A stretch of 64,000 nucleotides of DNA from Haliea salexigens DSM 19537. GTDB lineage: Bacteria; Pseudomonadota; Gammaproteobacteria; Pseudomonadales; Halieaceae. The notes beneath the pieces are model-generated. The model was not told where the DNA came from. It was given only the letters and a program-made list of their open reading frames with translations, and made no database searches. This document shows positions 1 through 9,638 of the stretch, in pieces. Positions within the stretch are counted from its first letter, which is position 1; each line of letters opens with the position of its first letter. The stretch lies in NCBI RefSeq assembly GCF_000423125.1, contig NZ_AUHJ01000003.1, forward strand, positions 237,652 to 301,651, read 5' to 3'. The translations under genes were made by a program, and so were the position numbers.

Positions 1-380
1 AACACCAGTTCGACCTCCGCAGGCAGCGTACGCGGCGCCAGCACCTCGCGCGCCAGCGCCGGTGACCGCCAGCCCTCGGCACGCCGCTCACGCCAGTCGT
101 AGAGGTATTGAGTTTGCGCACCACGCGCATCCACCGCCAGCACCAGGCCCATGTCCCGCCCCGCCATCTGCGCCTCTTCCAGGGCGAACTCCGCGACATT
201 GCGCAACTCACGCACCTGGGACTCAAGCACCTGTTGCTGTCCGCCATCACCCACGTTGAGGGTGGCAAGCGACGTCATCAGCACAATCACAAACAGAACA
301 ACCAGCAGTTCAACCAGGCTGAAAGCGCGACACCGTGCGGCACACGGCCGTGACAACCACGCGCCCACCTGCCGCTGCAT
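1..380 (-). CDS. gspH: Type II secretion pseudopilin GspH, 3' part missing
   Basis: Minor pseudopilin near the tip of the type II secretion pseudopilus. The frame stays open from an ATG at 380 to the left edge (126 codons), so the C-terminus lies outside the window. Residues 18-40 form the class III signal and hydrophobic helix, with FSLVELLVVL and the conserved Glu at mature position 5. The residue before the cleavage site is Ala (CRA/FSLVE) rather than the usual Gly. The start lies five bases after gspG, with AGGA eight bases upstream. Position behind gspG and the weakly conserved body after the helix fit GspH. The Ala at -1 is seen directly; whether it slows processing is unknown. Confidence 0.8.
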   Translation of the reverse strand, partial: MQRQVGAWLSRPCAARCRAFSLVELLVVLFVIVLMTSLATLNVGDGGQQQVLESQVRELRNVAEFALEEAQMAGRDMGLVLAVDARGAQTQYLYDWRERRAEGWRSPALAREVLAPRTLPAEVELV

Positions 381-384
381 GGAA

Positions 385-834
385 TCAGTCCTGTTCCTTC
401 CAGTTGCCGATATCGGCGTTCTGGCCTTCGCCTCCCGACAGGCCATCGGCGCCGAGGCTGTAAATATCCACTTCACCGTTTTCGCCCGGGCTCAGAAACA
501 GGTAGGGGCGCCCCCAGGGATCCAGCGGCACTTCCGGCAGGTAACCACCGTCCTTGAAATTACGTGGCTGCGGATCGAGATTGCTCGCCTCGACCAGCGC
601 ATCGAGGCCCTGCTCGGTGGTTGGATAGACGTAGTTGTCGAGGCGATAGATTTTCAGCGCGGTCTCGATCGCCTTGAAATCGGCGTGAACTTTCTGGATG
701 CGCGCTTCATCCGCCCGGTTGAGCACCGTGGGTGCCACAACACTGATCAGCAGCCCCATGATCACCAGCACCACCAGAATTTCCACCAGCGAGAAACCGC
801 TGTGCGCCCGCCTTGCTGTCGTCGGCAATTTCAT
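385..834 (-). CDS. gspG: Type II secretion major pseudopilin GspG
   Basis: Major subunit of the periplasmic pseudopilus that pushes folded exoproteins through GspD. From ATG 834 it encodes 149 residues, with a 13-residue leader ending in Gly (HSG/FSLVEILVVL) and a long hydrophobic helix. The C-terminal part has the family signature DPWGRPYLFLSPGENGEVD followed by an Asp/Gly loop (YSLGADG), the calcium-binding region of GspG. A longer reading from 864 is possible but would add ten residues overlapping gspF. The chosen start sits four bases behind the gspF stop, as expected for coupled translation in the gspC-D-E-F-G-H operon. Confidence 0.95.
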   Translation of the reverse strand: MKLPTTARRAHSGFSLVEILVVLVIMGLLISVVAPTVLNRADEARIQKVHADFKAIETALKIYRLDNYVYPTTEQGLDALVEASNLDPQPRNFKDGGYLPEVPLDPWGRPYLFLSPGENGEVDIYSLGADGLSGGEGQNADIGNWKEQD

Positions 835-838
835 ATCA

Positions 839-2059
839 CTATCGCACCATCGTATTGAGATCAAAAATCGGCAACAGAATGGCCATGACTATGACCAACA
901 CCATGCCGCCCATAAACACCACGAGCAGGGGTTCGAGCAGGCTCATGAGTGTTCCCAGTGTCATTTCCAGTTCGCGCTCCTGATTGCTGGCCGATCGCGC
1001 CAGCATGGTTTCCAGTTCGCCACTGGCTTCGCCGCTGGCCACCATGTGCACCATCATCGGCGGGAACCGGCCATTCTCTCGCAGCGCTCGGTGCAGGCTG
1101 CTCCCCTCCTGCACCCGCTCAGCCACGCGGGCACTGTCTTCTCGCAGCACCAGGTTGGTCAACACCTGCCCGGCAATGCGCAGCGACTCCAGCAGGGGCA
1201 CCCCGCTGGCCATGAGAATGCTCAGGGTCGAAGCAAAACGCGCCGTGTCCATCGCTATCACCAGCCGGGAGAAACCCGGCACGCGCAGCAACAGGGCATG
1301 CCAGCGCCGGCGACGCTGAGGCTGGCGCAGCCAGCGCCGCAGCCCGAACACCAAAAGCACCACGGCCACCAGCACCCACAGCGCGTAGTCGCGCGAAAAA
1401 TCGCTGGCGACAATCAAGCCTCGGGTCAGCAGTGGCAACTCGCGGTTGGTGTGCGCAAAAATGCCGATCAGCTCCGGTACGACAAAAATCATCAGTGCCA
1501 CAACCACCGCCAGCGCCACGGCGATCAGGATAAACGGATAGATCATGGCCATTTTCAGCTTTTGCGCGGTGTACTGGCGCTGTTCGTTGTAATCGGCCAA
1601 CTGCGCCAGCACCGGACCGAGAAAACCCGCATGCTCCCCGGCGTTGACCATGGCCCGGTACATTTCGTTGAACACCAGCGGGAACTCACCCATGGCATAG
1701 GCGAGCGTATGACCCTCCGCGACCCTGGAGCGCACCTGCAACAACAGCCCCTGCGTCCGGCCCTTGCGGCTCTGCTCGGCGGCTGCCTGCAAACATTCGT
1801 CCAGCGGCAAATTGGACTGCACCAGTGTGGCGAGCTGCCGGGTCACCAGCGCCAGTTCGGCAACACTGATACGCGGCTGCAGAAACGACCACCCTGAACG
1901 CGGCTTGCTCTCCGCCTGGCGGTTTGCCACCACAACGTCAACCGGGCGCAGCTTCTGCGTGCGCAGCTGGCCGCGCACCTGGCGCTCGGAATCACCTTCG
2001 AGCACGCCCTTGACCAGCTTGCCGCTGGCATCCAGTGCCCGGTAACGATATGCGGTCAT
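839..2059 (-). CDS. gspF: Type II secretion inner-membrane platform protein GspF
   Basis: Polytopic platform protein linking the GspE ATPase to the pseudopilus. The 406 residues have the usual two-repeat layout. The first cytoplasmic domain starts with YRYRALDASGKLVKG. Membrane segments lie near residues 170-195, 215-235 and 375-400 (GGMVLVIVMAILLPIF). The repeated motif with ASGE (near residue 339) and the N-terminal copy with NAGE are typical of GspF. It lies 14 bases behind gspE and four bases ahead of gspG in the same operon. Length matches the family, and no defect is visible. Confidence 0.96.
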   Translation of the reverse strand: MTAYRYRALDASGKLVKGVLEGDSERQVRGQLRTQKLRPVDVVVANRQAESKPRSGWSFLQPRISVAELALVTRQLATLVQSNLPLDECLQAAAEQSRKGRTQGLLLQVRSRVAEGHTLAYAMGEFPLVFNEMYRAMVNAGEHAGFLGPVLAQLADYNEQRQYTAQKLKMAMIYPFILIAVALAVVVALMIFVVPELIGIFAHTNRELPLLTRGLIVASDFSRDYALWVLVAVVLLVFGLRRWLRQPQRRRRWHALLLRVPGFSRLVIAMDTARFASTLSILMASGVPLLESLRIAGQVLTNLVLREDSARVAERVQEGSSLHRALRENGRFPPMMVHMVASGEASGELETMLARSASNQERELEMTLGTLMSLLEPLLVVFMGGMVLVIVMAILLPIFDLNTMVR

Positions 2060-2073
2060 AAGCGCCTATCGGC

Positions 2074-3579
2074 TCAGGTGACAGCGGTGACGCGCAGCAC
2101 TTCTTCGATGCTGGTTTCACCGCTCAGGATGCGCCGGCGACCGTCCTCCTGAATCCCCGGATAGTGCTTGCGCGCTTCGAGCAGCATCTGCTGCTCGCTC
2201 GCGCCCTCGTGAATCATCAGGCGCAGCGCGTCCGTCACCTCGATAAGTTCATAGATACCTGTGCGCCCACGGTAGCCGCCGAAATTGCACTGCTCGCACC
2301 CCTTGGCCCGATAGACACTGACCGCTGCCGTGGTATCCGCAGAGAGTCCCAGTAGCGTGCGCTCGGAATCTGCCAGTTGATGTGGCTCCTTGCAGTCGCG
2401 GCAAAGCAACCGCACCAGACGCTGGGCCATCACGCCAATCAGGCTTGATGACAGCAGGAAAGGCTCAATACCCATGTCCTGCAGACGCGTCACCGCGCCG
2501 ATGGCGGTATTGGTGTGCAGCGTGGACAGCACCAGGTGGCCGGTGAGGGACGCCTGCACCGCGATTTCCGCCGTTTCCAGGTCGCGAATCTCGCCGACCA
2601 TCACCACGTCAGGGTCCTGCCGCAGAATAGCCCGCAGGCCGCGCGCAAAGGTCATGTCGACCTTGGGATTGACCTGCGTCTGCCCCACACCTGGCAGCAT
2701 GTACTCCACCGGGTCTTCTATGGTGAGGATATTGCGCGTGGCCTGGTTGATATGCGACAGGCCGGCATACAGCGTTGTGGTTTTACCCGACCCCGTGGGG
2801 CCGGTTACCAGGATGATGCCGTGTGGACTGCGCAGAGCCTTTTCATAACTGTGCAGCACCTGCTCATTCATATTCAATTGCCGCAGTTCCAACTGCCCGG
2901 CCTGCTTGTCCAGCAGGCGCAGCACCACGCGTTCACCGTGGGCAGAGGGCATGGTCGACATGCGGATATCAATGGCGTGCCCGGCTATTCGCACGGAAAT
3001 GCGGCCATCCTGGGGCACCCGCTTTTCGGCGATGTCCAGCTTCGCCATCACTTTCAGCCGCGACACCAGCAGCGGCGCCAGCATCCGCTTCGGGGACAGC
3101 ACCTCCGCCAGCACGCCATCCACCCGATAGCGCACGCTGAGCCGGTCCTCGAAGGTTTCAATATGGATGTCCGAGGCCTGCTCACGCACGGCCTGGGAGA
3201 GGATGGCGTTGATCAGACGAATGATGGGCGCATCGTCCTCGGCGTCCATCAAATCGCCCGCGTCCGGTATTTCATCGGCGAGACGGCTGAGGTCGACGTC
3301 GGCACTGATGTCTTCCGCCATCTGCACCGCCGCGTTGTTGTCGCGTTGGTAAGCGCGGGAGAGGCGCCGCTGGAACTCGGCATCCGACACCGTCTCGCAT
3401 TCGAACGGGGCGCCCAGCCAGCGACGAATCTCCAGCAACAAGGGGGCCTCAAGAGGGCCACGGTGCACGAGCACCGCTCCCTGCGCCCGGTTATCAACCA
3501 GCACGCCAAACTGCTTGGCAAACCCGAAGGGCAGGTTTGCCCTCGGCGGCTCGGGCACCGCGACCTCCGCGGAGGTCAT
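2074..3579 (-). CDS. gspE: Type II secretion ATPase GspE
   Basis: Cytoplasmic hexameric ATPase that powers pseudopilus assembly. The 501-residue protein has an N-terminal GspE-II domain (about 1-140). The ATPase core carries Walker [16 protein letters not shown], an Asp box around [19 protein letters not shown], a Walker B region ending [19 protein letters not shown], and a His box with LSTLHTN. The tetracysteine zinc site appears as CRDC and CEQC, separating GspE from PilB/PilT relatives without it. Its ATG shares one base with the gspD stop (TGATG), indicating coupling. Length and motifs are complete. Confidence 0.97.
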   Translation of the reverse strand: MTSAEVAVPEPPRANLPFGFAKQFGVLVDNRAQGAVLVHRGPLEAPLLLEIRRWLGAPFECETVSDAEFQRRLSRAYQRDNNAAVQMAEDISADVDLSRLADEIPDAGDLMDAEDDAPIIRLINAILSQAVREQASDIHIETFEDRLSVRYRVDGVLAEVLSPKRMLAPLLVSRLKVMAKLDIAEKRVPQDGRISVRIAGHAIDIRMSTMPSAHGERVVLRLLDKQAGQLELRQLNMNEQVLHSYEKALRSPHGIILVTGPTGSGKTTTLYAGLSHINQATRNILTIEDPVEYMLPGVGQTQVNPKVDMTFARGLRAILRQDPDVVMVGEIRDLETAEIAVQASLTGHLVLSTLHTNTAIGAVTRLQDMGIEPFLLSSSLIGVMAQRLVRLLCRDCKEPHQLADSERTLLGLSADTTAAVSVYRAKGCEQCNFGGYRGRTGIYELIEVTDALRLMIHEGASEQQMLLEARKHYPGIQEDGRRRILSGETSIEEVLRVTAVT

Positions 3580-5615
3580 CAGTCGGCCTCCACAGCCGCC
3601 GGCGTGTTACCCGACTCGTCGCGGATTTCCTCCAACTGCCGGATTTGTTCTTCCCACTCGGGCAATACCGGCACGCTGCTGTCATCAAGGAACATCAGGC
3701 CCCGCTCGCGACGCAGCACCTGCTGGTCGCGGATATAGCGGTACTTGTCTGCCGTGGCGCCGGCGAGTTGTTCGTCATCGCGAATGATCGTGGGCCGAAT
3801 GAAAATAAGCAGGTTGGTTTTAATGACCTGTACTGCGTCATTGCGGAACAGGCGCCCGAGCAGCGGAATATCGCCGAGCAGCGGCACCTTCTGGCTGGCG
3901 TCCTGCACATCGTCCTTGATCAGACCGCCGAGCACCACAACGCGTCCATCCGCCGCCAACACCTTGGTTTGCAGTACGCGCTCGTTGGTGATCAGGTCAG
4001 ACGCCTGTAACACCACGGACGTGTTGCTGAGACTGGAGACTTCCTGGGAGATATCCAACACCACAGAGTCTCCCTCGTTGATGTGGGGCGTCACCTTGAG
4101 CGTAATGCCCACATTCTCCCGCTCAATGGTCTGGAACGGGTTTTGTGCACCATCGCCGGTACCGGTGCTGGTAAATGAACCGGTCACAAACGGCACGTTC
4201 TGGCCCACGGTGATGTAGGCTTCCTGATTGTCCAGCGTCAGCAGGCTGGGTGTTGACAGGATGTTGGCGTTGGATTTCTCCTTCAGGGCGTTGAGAATCA
4301 CGGTCATCGACAGATTGTCATCAATCACGCCCCAGCCCAGGGAAACACCCGGTGACTGAGCCAGCGCGCCCGCCAGGGCGCCCACGTTGAAGTCGCCCGT
4401 GGTCACGCCGCCGTCGGTCCCGTCACCGCCATCTTCCGGCAGAATGGCCCCGGCTATGCGTCGCGCCCGCGCATCGTCAGCACTGATACTGCTGCCGAAA
4501 AAGCCGTTGTCGTTGGCAAACAGCCACTGCAGGCCCAGATCCTGGCCGTCACGCACTTCCATCTCGACGATGATGGCCTCCACCAGCACCTGGGCGCGGC
4601 GTATGTCGAGGCGCGCCACAACCGCCTCCAGCGCCGCCATCTTGTCGGTCGGCGCGGTAATAATCAGGGCATTGGTATTGGCGTCGGCCTCGATGGTCGC
4701 GCTGGTTTCAGATGCACGCTGCGCGCGCCCCGCCTCGCCGGCATCCACCCGGCCGATGTTCTGCATGACCTTGGTCAGCACCTCGGCAATGTCCTCCGCC
4801 TTGGCGTACTCCAGGTAGATCACCTTTACGTTGCCGCTTTGCTCGAGAGGCGTGTCGAGATAGCGGATCAGCTGCGTCATGCGCGCACGCTCCAGCTCAT
4901 CGGCACTGATCAACACACTGTTGGTGCGCGCATCCGCTACCAGCATGACCTCAACCTCATTGCCCTGCTGCGCCTCTGAGGTGTTGAGCTGGTCGAGCAT
5001 ACGCACCACGTCTTCAGCGACGCCATAGCGCAGCTTGATGACCTCGGTCTCCTGCGTTGCCGTGCGGTCCATGCGCTCGATGATCGCCGCGATGCGATCA
5101 ATGTTGGAGGCCACATCCGAAATGATAATGGCATTGCTCGGCGCGTACGCCGCCATATGTGCCTGTTGCGGCACCAGGGGCCGCAGCACGGGTATCAGCT
5201 TGGCGGCGGAAATGTTCTTCAGGCGCATGACCTGCGTGACATATTCGTCATTGCCGCGCCGTCCCTCGTCGTCGCGCACCGTCACCGGTGCCGAGCGGGC
5301 GTCTTTGCTCTGTATCACCCGCACTACCCCGCCGGAGCGGACTGCGGTGTAACCATGCACTTCCAGTATGGACAGGAAGAGATCATAGAGCTCAGTGCGC
5401 GACACCGGCTTGGAGGACACCACCTTGACCTTGCCCTTGACTGCCGGGTCCACCACGATCGTGATGTCGGTCGCCTCCGCCACGAACTTGATCAGCTCCT
5501 GAATATCGGCCTCTTTCAGGTTGACCGTGAAATCCTGGGCGCTCGCGACAGCTGCCCACAGGGCAGCCAGCAGATAAAACAGCGGTACTCGCAGTGCCCG
5601 CAACATGGTTCTCAC
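3579..5615 (-). CDS. gspD: Type II secretion outer-membrane secretin GspD
   Basis: Forms the multimeric outer-membrane channel. The 678-residue protein has a signal peptide ending near AVASAQ (about residue 26). The N0 domain follows ([19 protein letters not shown]), then N1-N3 with repeated [14 protein letters not shown] segments, and a secretin core with VPFVTGSF and [19 protein letters not shown]. The N3/secretin junction contains an Asp/Gly-rich stretch near residues 400-415. The start is GTG 5615 because AAGGA lies ten bases upstream; ATG 5606 is a possible alternative. The C-terminal end is acidic and charged, and no pilotin gene is visible in this window. Confidence 0.96.
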   Translation of the reverse strand: MRTMLRALRVPLFYLLAALWAAVASAQDFTVNLKEADIQELIKFVAEATDITIVVDPAVKGKVKVVSSKPVSRTELYDLFLSILEVHGYTAVRSGGVVRVIQSKDARSAPVTVRDDEGRRGNDEYVTQVMRLKNISAAKLIPVLRPLVPQQAHMAAYAPSNAIIISDVASNIDRIAAIIERMDRTATQETEVIKLRYGVAEDVVRMLDQLNTSEAQQGNEVEVMLVADARTNSVLISADELERARMTQLIRYLDTPLEQSGNVKVIYLEYAKAEDIAEVLTKVMQNIGRVDAGEAGRAQRASETSATIEADANTNALIITAPTDKMAALEAVVARLDIRRAQVLVEAIIVEMEVRDGQDLGLQWLFANDNGFFGSSISADDARARRIAGAILPEDGGDGTDGGVTTGDFNVGALAGALAQSPGVSLGWGVIDDNLSMTVILNALKEKSNANILSTPSLLTLDNQEAYITVGQNVPFVTGSFTSTGTGDGAQNPFQTIERENVGITLKVTPHINEGDSVVLDISQEVSSLSNTSVVLQASDLITNERVLQTKVLAADGRVVVLGGLIKDDVQDASQKVPLLGDIPLLGRLFRNDAVQVIKTNLLIFIRPTIIRDDEQLAGATADKYRYIRDQQVLRRERGLMFLDDSSVPVLPEWEEQIRQLEEIRDESGNTPAAVEAD

Positions 5616-5651
5616 TGATTCTATGTCCTTAACCGAATAGCCGTGACTCTA

Positions 5652-6713
5652 TCACCGATCCGTCGACGCAGCATCAAGGCTCACACTGAGTGCCACCGCT
5701 TCACCGGCGCGCAGTAGCTCGAACGAGACCTCGCTTGCGGAGCGCATGGCCTGGTAGAGCCGCATGGTGTTTGCCGGATCTGACAGGGACAGGCCATTCA
5801 CCGCCAGCACAAGGTCACCGGCGCGAAATCCCAGCTGCTCGAACTGCGCCCGATCCCGTCCCGGTGTCACCCGATAGCCCTGCAGGGCGCCCTCCTCGCG
5901 CACCGCGCTGATGCGCACCAGATCGGCCAGTGACTGGGGGTCCTCATACAGCTGGTCGCGATAGCCCGCCGCCAGCGCCGCGGATTCCGCATCGCTGCGC
6001 CGGTCGATAACCGCGGCCGCAACCGGCGCCGTGCGCGTGTCACCGGCAGCCATTGCGCGGCGCCCCGTGAGCTGCGCATCAAGTTCGTTTGGAGGGTACA
6101 GGCGCAGAAGCTCGTAGGTGCCGCCGTTGTCCAGAACCACCTGCTGCGGCATGACCTTGGCCAGCACCACATTGCCGCCGACAGGCAACTCGTCGTCCAC
6201 GGAATAAATTGCCTGCCGGCCGCGATACTCAATCACCGCGCTGCCCTCACCGGCTGCATTGAAGGCAATGATGCCACGGAGGGTAAGCTCGAGCCGGCTT
6301 TCCCGGGCTCCTCGCTCGATACCCTCGCGGGCTGCACGCGCCTCGCTGGGGAGTGGGGCCACCTCTTCCACCACGGATCCTGCGCCGGGCTCACCGAACA
6401 GCGCCCAGCCACGCAGTGCCTCAATGTCTACAGGCGTTCGCTCGCCGGGCGCTGAGATTGCCTCCGCCGGGGGATTGATAACGCCACCCGACAACGCTGT
6501 TGCTGGCGCTGCGGGGAACAGCGCCCAGAACAACTGCGCCAGTGCCGCCATCAGCCAGCATACCGCGAGTGCCAGCACACCCCGGCGCAACCAGCGCACA
6601 CAGCGCGGCTCTGCCAGCATCGCCAGCAGCCGCTGCGCACCGGCCACCCACTTCCCTGCAACGCTGCCCTGATTCAGTGAACCTGCGGCCAATGCTCTCT
6701 CCCGGTGTGCCAC
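5652..6713 (-). CDS. gspC: Type II secretion protein GspC with PDZ domain
   Basis: Bitopic inner-membrane protein that connects the platform to the secretin. One transmembrane helix lies near residues 45-67. A periplasmic homology region (about 135-195, around LRGIIAFNAAGEGSAVIEY) would bind GspD, and a C-terminal PDZ domain covers about 265-345 (LGFRAGDLVLAVNGLSLSD). It is the first gene of the leftward operon; 36 bases separate it from gspD. The frame opens only at GTG 6713, which lacks a clear ribosome binding site, so the N-terminus is uncertain. A sigma70-like promoter lies about 40 bases upstream. Confidence 0.9.
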   Translation of the reverse strand: MAHRERALAAGSLNQGSVAGKWVAGAQRLLAMLAEPRCVRWLRRGVLALAVCWLMAALAQLFWALFPAAPATALSGGVINPPAEAISAPGERTPVDIEALRGWALFGEPGAGSVVEEVAPLPSEARAAREGIERGARESRLELTLRGIIAFNAAGEGSAVIEYRGRQAIYSVDDELPVGGNVVLAKVMPQQVVLDNGGTYELLRLYPPNELDAQLTGRRAMAAGDTRTAPVAAAVIDRRSDAESAALAAGYRDQLYEDPQSLADLVRISAVREEGALQGYRVTPGRDRAQFEQLGFRAGDLVLAVNGLSLSDPANTMRLYQAMRSASEVSFELLRAGEAVALSVSLDAASTDR

Positions 6714-6750
6714 CGTCCGCCGGCGGCGGCCTCATGGATGTAACGGCCCG

Positions 6751-6779
6751 ATTATAGGGTGCGCCATTAAAAGATAAAA
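6751..6779 (-). promoter_or_regulatory. Candidate sigma70 promoter for the gsp operon
   Basis: On the minus strand a perfect -10 hexamer TATAAT (6756-6751) is preceded, with a 17-base spacer, by TTTTAT (6779-6774), a weak -35 box. A start near 6744 would leave a leader of about 30 bases before gspC. Only the sequence match supports this. Confidence 0.5.
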
Positions 6780-6782
6780 CCG

Positions 6783-6819
6783 TGACGGTTGCGTGACAGG
6801 CAGATGACAAGGGCATGAC
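6783..6819. repeat. Four TGAC repeats at exact 11-base spacing
   Basis: TGAC occurs at 6783, 6794, 6805 and 6816, each 11 bases apart, between divergent gspC and cysK. The flanking bases vary, but a purine usually follows TGAC. One helical turn of spacing puts all four on the same DNA face, as in arrays bound cooperatively by a regulator. The regulator is not identifiable, and chance is possible for a four-base word. Confidence 0.4.
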
Positions 6820-6909
6820 AGCCGACACGGCCGCAAGGCGGCCAATGGACAGCGACAGGCCAGTTGACTACCCTTGCTCGCAGCTGACCCCCTTTCAGGA
6901 GCACGACCG

Positions 6910-7878
<969 letters not shown>

Positions 7879-7879
7879 A

Positions 7880-7901
7880 AGGGGCGCGGTTCAGCGCCCC
7901 T
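7880..7901. terminator. Hairpin between cysK and the GNAT gene
   Basis: AGGGGCGC (7880-7887) and GCGCCCCT (7894-7901) form a perfect eight-base stem with a six-base loop between the convergent genes. The right arm overlaps the end of the GNAT frame. A strong U run is missing on both strands, so it may be a weak or Rho-assisted bidirectional terminator. Confidence 0.5.
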
Positions 7902-8490
7902 CACGCAACTGTGCCAGGCGGCGCTTGACTGCCGGCCACTCGGTATCCAGCACGCTGAAGTAGACCGAATCCCGGGAAAAGTCGTTCTGCACAATACGGT
8001 GCTTGCGCAGCACCCCTTCGCGCATGGCGCCGATGCGCTCCAGCGCACGCTGTGATCGCAAATTGCGTGCGTCCGCCTTGAACTCCACCCGCAAACACCG
8101 CAGCCGTTCAAAGGCGTGACGCAGCAGCAGCAGTTTAGCCTCGGTGTTGACCCCGGTGCGCTGCCACTCCTGGCCCAGCCAGGTCCAGCCGATTTCCAGG
8201 CTGCGATGCTCCGGCAGCATGTTCAGATAGCGCGTACTGCCCACCACCTTGCCTTTCGCGTTCTCGACAATGGCCCAGGCTTGCTCACCGGGCGCACTGG
8301 TGGCCTCGTCGATCCAATGACGGGTATCCGCCAGATCGATAAAACAGCCGCGCGGCATGAATGCCCAGTCCGCTGCGTGACAGCCGCGCAAAAACAATCC
8401 CTGGGCGTGCTGCTGGGTAAGCGGCTCCAGCCTGACCAACTCCCCACGCAGAACCGTGTTACCGGCATCGGGGCCCGGCGGCATGCTCAT
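7891..8490 (-). CDS. GNAT family N-acetyltransferase (RimJ/RimL-like)
   Basis: Acetyl-CoA-dependent transferase of the RimJ/RimL type, 199 residues. The N-terminal strand (LVRLEPLTQQHAQGLF), the central GWTWLGQEWQRTGVNTEAKL segment with the acetyl-CoA loop, and LRSQRALERIGAMREGVLRKH are typical of the group that acetylates protein N-termini or small amines. The substrate cannot be read from sequence. The ATG overlaps the qor stop by four bases (ATGA), so it is translationally coupled to that quinone reductase gene. The stop lies in the hairpin shared with cysK. Confidence 0.85.
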   Translation of the reverse strand: MSMPPGPDAGNTVLRGELVRLEPLTQQHAQGLFLRGCHAADWAFMPRGCFIDLADTRHWIDEATSAPGEQAWAIVENAKGKVVGSTRYLNMLPEHRSLEIGWTWLGQEWQRTGVNTEAKLLLLRHAFERLRCLRVEFKADARNLRSQRALERIGAMREGVLRKHRIVQNDFSRDSVYFSVLDTEWPAVKRRLAQLREGR

Positions 8491-9470
8491 GGCAGTATGA
8501 TCGTCGAACCGGTGGTCACCCGTCCCTCGAGGTCGCGGTGGGCGCGTGCAACGTCAGCCAAGGGGTAGCGCTGACCAATCGTCACGGTCAATACGCCCGC
8601 CAGTAATCGATCGAACACTGCGGCGGACGACTGCCGCAACTCCTCCGTAGTGGCGGTGTAGGTCAGCAGCGTCGGGCGCGTCACATACAGCGACCCCAGG
8701 GTGGCGAGGGTCTGCAAATCCAGCGGTGCCGGCTTGCCGGAGGCGTTGCCGAAACTCACCAGCATACCCCGCGGCTGCAAACAGGCCAGCGATACGTCGA
8801 AGGTATCGCGGCCTACGCCGTCATAGACGACCGGCACGCCCTGCCCGTCAGTAAGCTCCCGTACGCGCTGGGCCACGTCTTCCTGCGCGTAATTGATCAC
8901 ATGGGCGTAACCCTGCGCCCGGGCGAGCTCCGCTTTCGCCTCTGAGCTAACAGTGCCAATCGCGTTGACACCCAGGCTCTTCGCCCACTGCCCGAACAAC
9001 AGCCCCACGCCACCCGCCGCCGCATGAAACAGGCAGGTCTGGCCAGATTGCAGCGGAAACACCCGCTGCAACAGGAACTCTGTCGTCTGGCCCTTGAGCA
9101 AAGCTGCCGCGGCCGTTGCAAAATCGATGCCCTCAGGAATGGCGACCAGTCGCGCAGAGGGCAGATTCACCGCCTCGGCGTAGGCACCAAACAGGGCAGA
9201 GCAATAGGCCACGCGGTCACCCACGGCGAACTCCGCCCCCTCCCCCACCGCAGTCACCACGCCGGCAGCTTCCATACCCAGCCCACTGGGCAGCGGAATG
9301 GGATAGGCACCACTGCGGTGGTAGGTATCAATGAAGTTGAGCCCAATGGCCCGCTGAGCCACAGTCACCATGCCAGGCCCCGGTGGCGGCAGCTCAACAT
9401 CGACCAGCTGCATGACCTCGGGCCCACCTGTGTGCTCAATGCGCACTGCCTTTACTGACTGTGTACTCAT
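8487..9470 (-). CDS. qor: NADPH:quinone oxidoreductase, zeta-crystallin type
   Basis: Zinc-free medium-chain dehydrogenase reducing quinones with NADPH. From ATG 9470 it has 327 residues, the length of E. coli Qor, and the same landmarks: IGLNFIDTYHRSGAYP, SGLGMEAAGVV, the nucleotide loop AAAGGVGLL, VVYDGVGRDTFD and GSLYVTRPTL. An upstream in-frame start at 9638 would add 56 residues with no family resemblance and is rejected. No zinc-binding cysteine cluster is present, as expected for this branch. It starts a two-gene unit with the overlapping acetyltransferase and diverges from the helicase gene at 9639. Confidence 0.93.
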   Translation of the reverse strand: MSTQSVKAVRIEHTGGPEVMQLVDVELPPPGPGMVTVAQRAIGLNFIDTYHRSGAYPIPLPSGLGMEAAGVVTAVGEGAEFAVGDRVAYCSALFGAYAEAVNLPSARLVAIPEGIDFATAAAALLKGQTTEFLLQRVFPLQSGQTCLFHAAAGGVGLLFGQWAKSLGVNAIGTVSSEAKAELARAQGYAHVINYAQEDVAQRVRELTDGQGVPVVYDGVGRDTFDVSLACLQPRGMLVSFGNASGKPAPLDLQTLATLGSLYVTRPTLLTYTATTEELRQSSAAVFDRLLAGVLTVTIGQRYPLADVARAHRDLEGRVTTGSTIILP

Positions 9471-9638
9471 ACAACCGTCTACTTGCCCTGTGTGAAACGC
9501 TAGTGTGCCAAACAAGCCCACTGAGGGAAACGGAAGTTTGCCTGCTGTCACGCGGTCGGGTATTGGCCTGTGGCATGCTACACTGCCCCCTTCACCTGCG
9601 CCGGCTACAGACCGGCGCCGCAGCCTGAGACTACCCAT

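Noticed and set aside
698..1897. Long plus-strand frame opposite gspF
   Set aside because: His/Gln-rich translation typical of the antisense of a GC-rich membrane-protein gene; GspF on the minus strand has all family landmarks.
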